Shown here in pieces: positions 30,469 to 35,293 of a stretch of 35,293 nucleotides of DNA. The notes under the pieces were generated by a model. The model had not been told where the DNA came from. It worked only from the letters and a program-made list of their open reading frames with translations, and did no database searches. Within the stretch, counting starts at the first letter, position 1. Every line of letters starts with the position of its first letter. Position numbers and translations under genes: made by a program. The stretch lies in NCBI GenBank assembly GCA_024637095.1, contig JAGXFV010000045.1, positions 1 through 35,293 on the forward strand, written 5' to 3'. The stretch comes from Actinomycetes bacterium. GTDB lineage: Bacteria; Actinomycetota; Thermoleophilia; RBG-16-64-13.

Positions 30469-31310
30469 TTATCGGAACGACTTCGTACGTCCTGCCGGAC
30501 GACTACATTCCGAATCTTCGCCTTCTGGCGCCACTGGTCGACGACGTGGAGTTGATGTTCTTCGAGGGTGCCAATCTGCCCGCCGAAGGAGACTTTCGCC
30601 GGATGACCGACCTTTGCCGGCGGGACGGATTCGGGGTGACGGTTCACCTGCCTGTTGACGCCGACCTCTCGCATCCCCGGCCGGGCGAGCGGCAGCGTGC
30701 GCTGGAGGTTTGTCTGAGGGCGATTGAATTGACCCTCCCGCTCGCCCCGCGCGCCTATGTTGTCCATCCGGCGGCACCGACCGCCTACCCTAAGAATCTA
30801 GAGGCTTTCGGCAGTCGGCGACAGGCTTTGGCCGAGTCGCTTGGAGCATTGGCGGAAGTCACCGGGCCCTCGCGGTTGGCCGTGGAGAACCTGGAGTTCC
30901 CCTTTGCCTGGGTCTGGCCCGTGGTGGAAGAACTGGGTCTTTCTACCGTGCTCGACGTGGGCCACCTCGAACTTGCCGGGGGAAACCCGGAGGAGTACCT
31001 CGAACGCTACTCAAGTCGATTGGCGGTGGTGCATCTGCATGGGGTGGCGGGCGGCAGAGACCACCAGGACCCGGCGGCCTGGGGAAGACCCCGCCTCCGG
31101 CGCCAGATGGAACTGTTCCGGGCGGTGGAGGTGAATCCTCTGGGGGAGCCGCTGGTGATCACCCTCGAGGTTTTCGGCGGCCGGCCGACGGTTGCCGCGC
31201 TGCGCTCGACAGCGGAAGCGCTCAGCGGTCTGGCAAAGGGAGCCGCCGACCAGGCGGAGCGTTTGCTCTCAGCGGCCAAGACGATCGAGCAGACCCTGGC
31301 AACCCGCTGA
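30465..31310 (+). CDS. cbiR: Cobamide-remodelling phosphodiesterase CbiR
   Basis: This 281-aa TIM-barrel protein (AP endonuclease 2/xylose isomerase-like) cleaves the nucleotide loop of cobamides to give cobinamide-phosphate for rebuilding with another lower ligand. It resembles CbiR in GTTSYVLPDDYIPNLRLLA, VDDVELMFFEGANLP, VTVHLPVDADL, AYVVHP, LAVENLEFPF, STVLDVGHLEL, VVHLHGVAGGRDH and LVITLEVF; the Glu, Asp and His in these strands fit the family metal site. The TTG at 30465 overlaps the cobS stop, so both are translated together. Together CbiR, CobU and CobS would convert scavenged or mismatched cobamides. The C-terminal helix is longer than the core fold requires. An isomerase annotation would be an under-call. 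Confidence 0.85.
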   Translation: MIIGTTSYVLPDDYIPNLRLLAPLVDDVELMFFEGANLPAEGDFRRMTDLCRRDGFGVTVHLPVDADLSHPRPGERQRALEVCLRAIELTLPLAPRAYVVHPAAPTAYPKNLEAFGSRRQALAESLGALAEVTGPSRLAVENLEFPFAWVWPVVEELGLSTVLDVGHLELAGGNPEEYLERYSSRLAVVHLHGVAGGRDHQDPAAWGRPRLRRQMELFRAVEVNPLGEPLVITLEVFGGRPTVAALRSTAEALSGLAKGAADQAERLLSAAKTIEQTLATR

Positions 31311-31331
31311 CGTGGAGGCCCCGGCTCGAGC

Positions 31332-31736
31332 CTAGGCGTTCGCCCCGATGATGGTGTTGATCTCGAATTCGGGCGGGTCGTGGAGGTGGCGCTTCACCGT
31401 GCAGAGCTCGGCCGCCCGCACCACCGCCGCCTTGTACTGCTCGGGGAACTCCGCCGGAAGCTGCAGATCGAGGATCATCTTCTCGATCAGGTGCTTCTGC
31501 CGATTGTATTCCCAGCGCATGGTGATCTTTGCGTCGTCGGTGGGGATGTTCCGCTCCTGCATGAAGCTCAGCACGAATATCCCGGCGCAGGTGGCGATGG
31601 AGGCGAGGAAGAGATCAAACGGCGCTGGGGCCGAATTGTCACCACCTGCCGGCACGGGCTGGTCTGTCTCAACGGTAAAACCCTTGAAATCGGCGAAGAC
31701 CTTCTTGCCGCCCGGGAAGTAGACATCCATTTCCAT
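31332..31736 (-). CDS. OsmC/Ohr-family protein
   Basis: This 134-aa protein has the OsmC-like fold signatures: opening beta strands with a GGKKVFADFKGFTVETD stretch, GDNSAPAPFDLFLASIATCAGIFV (the helix bearing the first conserved Cys), and the second Cys in AAELCTVKRHLHDPPEF. Members with two such Cys reduce organic peroxides (Ohr/OsmC); others of unknown function share the fold. It is cytoplasmic and of usual length. ATG 31736 is preceded by AGGAGAGGG-like purines. A -10-like TATACT lies upstream (complement at 31792-31797). Converging cbiR ends 22 bases away. Confidence 0.9.
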   Translation of the reverse strand: MEMDVYFPGGKKVFADFKGFTVETDQPVPAGGDNSAPAPFDLFLASIATCAGIFVLSFMQERNIPTDDAKITMRWEYNRQKHLIEKMILDLQLPAEFPEQYKAAVVRAAELCTVKRHLHDPPEFEINTIIGANA

Positions 31737-31791
31737 TGCCCTAGCCCTCTCCTCGCATTACTTACCGATCAGCAAACTTGGATCGGATGGC

Positions 31792-31797
31792 AGTATA
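31792..31797 (-). promoter_or_regulatory. Putative -10 element for the OsmC-like gene
   Basis: On the minus strand TATACT matches the -10 consensus at five of six positions and lies about 56 bases upstream of the ATG at 31736. A convincing -35 partner is not evident. The short purine-rich leader before the ATG contains AGGAGAGGG. Confidence 0.35.
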
Positions 31798-31879
31798 CCA
31801 TCGGGGGTATCCGAAGACCGCTCGGCGGGGCGCGGAGAACGGGATTGGTTTGAGTGGGGGAGCGCCGATGAGGCCGCGG

Positions 31880-32194
31880 CTAGAAATCCATGGGGAAGAT
31901 GCTGTTGGCCTGGAGTGCGTCGAAGAACAATGCGCACTCATCCTCGAAGAGCGCCCGGTCGATCTCGCCGAGTTGCTCGAACATGGCGTGAAAGCCGGCC
32001 TCCATCTCATAAGAGAGGTCGGTCACCTGATTCTGATCGAGCATAGTTTCGTAGGCGGCTCCGCACTCCGGGCACTCGATCCGCACGTTCCACAGCTCAT
32101 CGTGGCGGCGCCAGTCGGTAGGTTGGATGAGCTCCGACCGGCAGGTGCGGCACTCGTGCGTCCAAATCCCTGGCTCCACTCGGTTTTCCGGCAT
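31880..32194 (-). CDS. Zinc-ribbon protein of unknown function
   Basis: This 104-aa protein carries a four-Cys zinc ribbon near the N-terminus, CRTC (about residues 15-18) and CPEC about 22 residues later, with a conserved-looking WRRHDELWNVRIE between them. The rest is a predicted alpha-helical, acidic domain (EMEAGFHAMFEQLGEIDRALFEDECALFFDAL) that could bind a partner. ATG 32194 is chosen over a longer frame reaching 32371 because the extra N-terminus is Arg-rich and not protein-like, although the Shine-Dalgarno is weak. The Cys spacing, C-x2-C-x22-C-x2-C, is nearly that of the two small proteins at the right end. I recognise no family, so a nucleic-acid or redox role is only a guess. Confidence 0.7.
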   Translation of the reverse strand: MPENRVEPGIWTHECRTCRSELIQPTDWRRHDELWNVRIECPECGAAYETMLDQNQVTDLSYEMEAGFHAMFEQLGEIDRALFEDECALFFDALQANSIFPMDF

Positions 32195-32288
32195 CTCGGC
32201 TTTCGACTCTCCGCGCTCGCTTGGTTTGCATAGAGCGTATCGGTAGCCGACTCCTCGCAGTTTAGGGAAAGAGTCGCAGGTGGGGGCC

Positions 32289-32681
32289 TCATGCCGGTCG
32301 GTTGCCCTTTCGAATCGCGGTCTCCGCCTCCGTCGGCGTTGCGAACACCCTGAAAGAGGGCTGACCAACAAGACCGGTGATTTCGAGCAGTCGGTGGACG
32401 TTCTCGTTGGGCATGATCACCCCGATCCAGCCCGAAGGGCCCACGGTTCGCACCATGTCGAAGAGCAGCGACATGCCCCCGCTGTCCATGTAGGAGACTC
32501 CGTTGAGGTCGAGCAGCAGCCGCTTGTCACCCCGGCCGAGAATGGCCTCAGCCGCTGCCCGGAGGTCTCGGGCGCTATGGTGATCGATCTCCCCGTCAAC
32601 GCGAAGGAGCGAAATCCCCTGGAAGTCGTCTACTTCGAGGCGAAGCTCGGAGGCGGCTCTAGGCTTGATCGCATTGAGCAT
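32289..32681 (-). CDS. STAS-domain anti-sigma factor antagonist-like protein
   Basis: The protein has 130 aa. A STAS domain spans about residues 12-115. It opens with LEVDDFQGISLLRVDGEIDHHSA, and the phosphorylatable Ser is in NGVSYMDSGGMSLLFDMV, which is the conserved D-S-x-G motif of SpoIIAA/RsbV. Such proteins bind an anti-sigma kinase and release a sigma factor when dephosphorylated. No kinase or sigma factor lies within the window, so the partner is encoded elsewhere. ATG 32681 has no strong Shine-Dalgarno. It diverges from the truncated ssb with about 160 bp between. The STAS fold alone cannot exclude a role in other signalling. Confidence 0.88.
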   Translation of the reverse strand: MLNAIKPRAASELRLEVDDFQGISLLRVDGEIDHHSARDLRAAAEAILGRGDKRLLLDLNGVSYMDSGGMSLLFDMVRTVGPSGWIGVIMPNENVHRLLEITGLVGQPSFRVFATPTEAETAIRKGNRPA

Positions 32682-32844
32682 TTTGCGCAGGGGTCGGATC
32701 GTGGGTTCCTCTCTCAGCTTCCGGATGATGGAAGATTCCCCCCCGCCGAGGGTTCCAACCTAGGTCCTATTCCGCTCCCCGCTCCCCCCACGGTAGCCTG
32801 ACTATCCCCGGGGATCGGAATGGACGAGCAGGAGAGGAGAACCC

Positions 32845-33024
32845 ATGAACTCGGTGCAACTGGTGGGACGCCTGGCCACAGAAATCGACCTCAAGGAGGT
32901 GGCCGGCGGATCGAAGGTCTGTAGCTTCATCCTCGCAGTCGACCGGAACAGCGAAGAGGCCGACTTTCCAATTCTGCCTACACAGCCTACTGGCGGCTTG
33001 TTCTGGTGCATCGTTGTGCCATAG
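32845..33024 (+). pseudogene. ssb: 5' fragment of a single-stranded DNA-binding protein gene (ssb)
   Basis: The frame begins with a good AGGAGAGGAG Shine-Dalgarno and ATG 32845, and reads MNSVQLVGRLATEIDLKEVA then GGSKVCSFILAVDRNSEEADF, the unmistakable SSB OB-fold start. After about residue 41 the similarity ends: the next residues (PILPTQPTGGLFWCIVVP) are unlike SSB, and a stop follows at 33024, giving 59 residues against the usual 120-180. No 3' remainder of ssb is visible in the window. The break near 32968 marks a junction between resident DNA and the lower-GC toxin module to its right. It is probably non-functional, and the cell's main ssb should be elsewhere. Confidence 0.8.
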
Positions 33025-33144
33025 AGTGTTGTCCAAGAGAACCGCCGAGCTGTTGACTAGTTAGGCGTTGACGACGCCACCGCACCTTGGCGATGCGCTT
33101 GGCCACTGTGGCGCGGAAAACCCCGGTCTTTTGCTAGGGAAGGT

Positions 33145-33172
33145 TTGACATCCTTAACCCATAGGTTAATAT
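33145..33172 (+). promoter_or_regulatory. Promoter and palindromic operator of the toxin-antitoxin module
   Basis: A perfect -35 TTGACA (33145-33150) and a -10 TAATAT (33167-33172) are 16 bases apart. The perfect inverted repeat TTAACC-CATA-GGTTAA (33154-33169) lies between and overlaps the -10. An antitoxin binding there would block polymerase, as in autoregulated HigBA modules. The -10 overlaps the toxin ATG at 33171, so the start point near 33179 would fall inside the first codons. Confidence 0.7.
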
Positions 33173-33548
33173 GAAGCTGCTAGAGGTTCTGCCCGGTCCT
33201 TGGACAATCATGGCCATAGCCGACGATCGCGGGGATTCTGACCTTCTCGACTACCTTGCTAGCAAGGAAGGAACCGACGAGTTTGAGGACATCATGTCCG
33301 TTCTCAGCAGTGCCGCCGAGCATGGGCCACCACCTAATAAGAGGAAGTGTCGGAAGCTCTCATCGGATATCTGGGAATTTAAGGCAGGCCTGATCCGCGT
33401 CTTCTTCTTCTTTGACAAGGGGAAGATCATCGTATGCACTCACGGAGTCGATAAGCCCAAGCCTCGGGTGCTCCAGCGACAGATTGGCCGGGCCGAAAGC
33501 ATACGAGGCAAGTACCTGGTCGCAAAGAGGAACGGGACACTGGGCTGA
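33171..33548 (+). CDS. HigB/RelE-like (Gp49 family) toxin
   Basis: This 125-aa protein is of the RelE superfamily, Gp49/HigB type. It has the GPWTIMAIADDRGDSDLLDYL opening, then CRKLSSDIWEFKAGLIRVFFFFDKGKIIVCTHGVDKPKPR, a typical RelE core with L-x2-x-x-W-E-x-R-x4-R-V pattern and basic residues on the beta strands, and the QRQIGRAES helix. Such toxins cut mRNA at the ribosome. The length equals that of M. tuberculosis HigB1 (125 aa), as far as I recall. ATG 33171 overlaps the -10 element, so an in-frame ATG at 33210 (residue 14) is an alternative start. It is followed after 27 bases by the antitoxin. Confidence 0.85.
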   Translation: MKLLEVLPGPWTIMAIADDRGDSDLLDYLASKEGTDEFEDIMSVLSSAAEHGPPPNKRKCRKLSSDIWEFKAGLIRVFFFFDKGKIIVCTHGVDKPKPRVLQRQIGRAESIRGKYLVAKRNGTLG

Positions 33549-33575
33549 AATAGGCAAGGAGAGGCGAGACACCAA

Positions 33576-34040
33576 TTGGCTGCTCATGAAAAGACATTTG
33601 CAGATCTCTTCCGGTCAGCGGAGAAGTCACGAGGCTATTGGGCAAAGCGAGCTATTCTCTCTTTCACCAATGACCTGTCACGCATCATCGACGAGAAAGG
33701 CCTCACGCGGGCCGACTTGGCTCGCCTAATAGGATCAAGCCCGGCCTATGTGACCAAAGTTCTTGACCACGATGCGAACTTCACTGTGGCAACGATGACG
33801 AAGCTAGCTTACGCTCTTGATTCGGAGGTCCGAATACACATGGCCCCGAAAGGCAGTAGGACTGTGTGGATAGATGAGATTCCTGCCTATTCTGGGCGGT
33901 CGTTGACAAGTCCGAGACATTTCGAGATGCCGGCCCCTTCCAAGTGGGGCGTTATGGGGGCGGAGGTAGAGAAGCCCGCGTACCAGCCTGTTGCCGTCGT
34001 CCAACGGAGTGACAATGAAGCTCTCGAACCTGCAGCTTGA
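33576..34040 (+). CDS. HigA-like XRE antitoxin with C-terminal extension
   Basis: This 154-aa protein has a Cro/CI-type helix-turn-helix: LSRIIDEKGLTRADLARLIG with SSPAYVTKVLDHDANFTVATM (about residues 29-75). It should neutralise the toxin and bind the operator at 33154-33169. An unusual C-terminal tail of about 60 residues follows, basic and aromatic-rich (RSLTSPRHFEMPAPSKWGVM). In mycobacterial TAC systems such a tail is the chaperone-addiction region bound by the SecB-like chaperone. The start is TTG 33576, because no ATG or GTG precedes the HTH in frame and AGGAGAGG lies upstream. The 3' end overlaps the chaperone gene by 26 bases. Confidence 0.85.
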   Translation: MAAHEKTFADLFRSAEKSRGYWAKRAILSFTNDLSRIIDEKGLTRADLARLIGSSPAYVTKVLDHDANFTVATMTKLAYALDSEVRIHMAPKGSRTVWIDEIPAYSGRSLTSPRHFEMPAPSKWGVMGAEVEKPAYQPVAVVQRSDNEALEPAA

Positions 34041-34488
34041 GCGGATAGTCTTAGACGGCGTAAGCGTCCAAACGTCTGATGAGGTTTCGCCCGAAGAGCA
34101 GGGCGGCGCGATCGATGTTGAGATCAAGGAGATCGCGCAGAAGGACGATGACCCTTCCCGCTGGCGCATTGCGATTACTGTCTCACTGAACGAAGACAAG
34201 GGCGGCACGCTACCACCCTATACCGGTTTCCTTGCAATGACTGGTTACTTCGTTTACCCGTGCGAACAAGTTCCAGATATGCAGGCCGGATACGTAGTCG
34301 CCGTCAATGGTGCTTCCCTCCTTTATGGATCGGCTAGGGAGCATCTCTGGAACCTGACTAGCAAGGGGAGATGGGGAGCGTTCTTACTTCCAACTGCCGA
34401 CTTTCGAGGCCTGAGGCTCGACCCGCAGAATGAGGATGTCCAACTGAACCTCGAAGCGGACTCAGAGATCCAGTCGGCGAAACAATAA
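34015..34488 (+). CDS. SecB-like chaperone of a toxin-antitoxin-chaperone module
   Basis: This 157-aa protein resembles the SecB fold: MKLSNLQLERIVLDGVSV, IEIKEIAQ-like long strands, FLAMTGYFVYPCEQ and the SecB-like helix in NGASLLYGSAREHLWNLTSKGRWGAFLLPTADFRGL. In ordinary SecB the corresponding segment (YAREAISDLVSRGTFP) and LAPVNFDALF align well by eye. Solitary SecB-like proteins next to HigBA act on the antitoxin rather than on exported precursors, as Rv1957 does, and the same is inferred here. ATG 34015 has GGAG five bases upstream and lies inside the antitoxin gene's 3' end. An independent secretion role is less likely. Confidence 0.8.
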   Translation: MKLSNLQLERIVLDGVSVQTSDEVSPEEQGGAIDVEIKEIAQKDDDPSRWRIAITVSLNEDKGGTLPPYTGFLAMTGYFVYPCEQVPDMQAGYVVAVNGASLLYGSAREHLWNLTSKGRWGAFLLPTADFRGLRLDPQNEDVQLNLEADSEIQSAKQ

Positions 34489-34685
34489 GTCTTGGTGCCT
34501 CCAAGTGAGCCAAACAGGCGCGCGAGGCTGCGGCTTGCTCGTCCGTCGACTCAGCCGCTGCAAGTGCACAACAGAGAAACGCGCCCTTGGGGATCGGCCG
34601 GGGACGCGTAAGATGAGAGGTGGTTACCTGGCCTCTGCGCCGTTTTGCTCGCCAGCCAGGCCGCGGGCTTGAGCTACATAACATG

Positions 34686-34719
34686 AAAAAGCCCGCCCGC
34701 CCCAAAGGGCGGACGGGCC
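34686..34719 (-). terminator. Rho-independent terminator for the minus-strand zinc-protein operon
   Basis: Reading the minus strand, GCCCGTCCGCCC pairs with GGGCGGGCGGGC (one G-U) around a TTTG loop and is followed directly by TTTTT (complement of 34686-34690). It lies about 54 bases beyond the stop of the 62-aa gene and ends the operon of two small proteins. On the plus strand the U-tract is absent. Confidence 0.85.
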
Positions 34720-34772
34720 ATTCGAAGGGGATCGACTAACGCCTTCCCCTAGCAGTGAGAAGTAAGACTCCC

Positions 34773-34961
34773 TCAAGCAGCCGGGTCCGGATCGAGCCAG
34801 TTGCCCGCCTCGTGCTCCCTGCATAGCACCGGTTCCGCGAACGCCTCTAGACGCCGGAGTTCCTCGGGGCCGAGCGTCACATGCGCTCCGCAGGCCTCGC
34901 ACCTCGATTTGGTGCTACCGCCTTTATCCAACCAGTTGGACATCTGATCGAGACCCGCCAC
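34773..34961 (-). CDS. Small Cys/His-cluster protein (62 aa)
   Basis: The protein has 62 aa. A single metal-site pattern is visible: CEACG (about residues 21-25) and CREH (about 47-50), so C-x2-C-x22-C-x2-H, likely one zinc ion. The helix PEELRRLEAFAEP lies between the knuckles. It shares this spacing with the 70-aa protein just upstream, so the two are probably related. I recognise no family. The GTG at 34961 is preferred because AAGGG lies about six bases upstream and AGGAG a little further; an ATG at 34943 is an alternative. The intrinsic terminator lies downstream. Confidence 0.7.
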   Translation of the reverse strand: MAGLDQMSNWLDKGGSTKSRCEACGAHVTLGPEELRRLEAFAEPVLCREHEAGNWLDPDPAA

Positions 34962-35024
34962 GAATTTCCCTTTCTCCTGTCATGAGCCACAAAGTGGGAG
35001 CGGAAGAGCGTCGGCAGTACGCCG

Positions 35025-35237
35025 CTACCACGTAGAGAAGAGGTCATGCCTCGAGACGGAGGCCCACTCAAGAAGGTGCTCGCGTCCGTGCTTGGGGCAC
35101 AGGAAGCACTCTCCGACGGCGCTTTGAATTTCACCCCATTCACCCTCGACGAGCAGGGGCTGTCCGCAGACGATGCAGAAACCCGGCGCCGGGGCTTCAG
35201 CTTCCCAAGGCACGACTTGTGGCCACTCAAATACCAT
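35025..35237 (-). CDS. Small Cys/His-cluster protein (70 aa)
   Basis: The protein has 70 aa. It carries CIVCG (about residues 21-25) and CPKH (about 47-50), again C-x2-C-x22-C-x2-H, plus an extra Cys in the preceding GECFLC. The arms are otherwise unlike the 62-aa neighbour (LVEGEWGEIQSAV in place of the acidic/basic helix). The C-terminus (REHLLEWASVSRHDLFSTW) could be a helix. ATG 35237 has AGGGAGGG upstream. Two such small proteins in tandem suggest a duplicated single-zinc module. The function is unknown: a DNA- or protein-binding knuckle is possible. Confidence 0.7.
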   Translation of the reverse strand: MVFEWPQVVPWEAEAPAPGFCIVCGQPLLVEGEWGEIQSAVGECFLCPKHGREHLLEWASVSRHDLFSTW

Positions 35238-35293
35238 CTGGCCCTCCCTCTGCCGGCTTCTCGCCCTTCCTGGACATGCTCGGGGGCGTCTCC
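35227..35293 (-). CDS. Possible C-terminal end of an upstream minus-strand gene
   Basis: A frame open from the right edge to a TGA at 35227-35229 encodes a short hydrophilic tail (TPPSMSRKGEKPAEGGPDGI). The stop overlaps the start region of the 70-aa gene by about 11 bases, as coupled genes often do. Only 21 codons are seen, so this may be chance. Confidence 0.25.
   Translation of the reverse strand, partial: ETPPSMSRKGEKPAEGGPDGI

Noticed and set aside
32767-33036. Minus-strand frame across the ssb fragment
   Set aside because: It is the antisense shadow of the ssb start, without a ribosome site or family features.
33058-33125. Possible transposase or integrase remnant beside the ssb break
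   Set aside because: Short Arg-rich translations on the minus strand are not recognisable as any recombinase, and stops interrupt all frames.

Overview
The window is about 35.3 kb of high-GC bacterial DNA, densely coded and mostly on the + strand. GTG and TTG starts are frequent and start/stop overlaps are common. The content (anaerobic-type cobalamin genes, TreZ, YmdB, DUF1015, and a toxin-antitoxin-chaperone module like that of Mycobacterium tuberculosis) fits a high-GC bacterium, possibly a deep-branching actinobacterium. No rRNA or other phylogenetic marker is present, so the phylum is not fixed.

Left part (1-7316): a secreted beta-propeller-like protein runs off the left edge on the - strand. 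It is followed by a YmdB-family phosphodiesterase, a DUF1015 protein (- strand), a DUF554 membrane protein with an AEC-family transporter, a small coiled-coil protein, a DUF1828 protein behind a hairpin that would mask its ribosome binding site, and a metal-dependent amidohydrolase.

Centre (7350-25407): a cobalamin riboswitch precedes a gapless B12 operon of 14 genes. The order is cobU, cobQ, cbiB, a cobD-like aminotransferase, cbiA, cbiX-cbiC fusion, a single-polypeptide cobalt ECF transporter (CbiM, a CbiN-like region, CbiQ, CbiO), cbiD, cbiE-cbiT fusion, cbiL, cbiF, cbiG, cbiH-cbiJ fusion, and a TIGR00303-type cobT. Almost every gene overlaps its neighbour by 1, 4 or 8 bases. Together they import cobalt, insert it into sirohydrochlorin, build and amidate the corrin ring, attach the aminopropanol arm and activate the two ends of the nucleotide loop. 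Uroporphyrinogen-III methyltransferase, corrinoid adenosyltransferase and a recognisable alpha-ribazole phosphatase are not in the window.

Right-centre (25421-32681): a HIT protein, a tiny DUF3309 membrane peptide, TreZ, a secreted SIMPL/DUF541 protein, a DUF2231 membrane protein, and then cobS directly coupled to cbiR (cobamide remodelling). On the - strand follow an OsmC-like protein, a zinc-ribbon protein and a STAS-domain protein.

Right end (32845-35293): an ssb gene is cut off after about 41 recognisable codons. Next to it lies a HigB-like toxin, a HigA-like antitoxin and a SecB-like chaperone, with a palindromic operator in the promoter. This stretch looks visibly lower in GC and is probably acquired. 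Beyond a terminator, two small - strand proteins share the same C-x2-C-x22-C-x2-H metal-site spacing.

The most notable features are the one-chain cobalt transporter, the fusion-rich gapless B12 operon combined with a remodelling enzyme, and the toxin-antitoxin-chaperone module beside a broken ssb.
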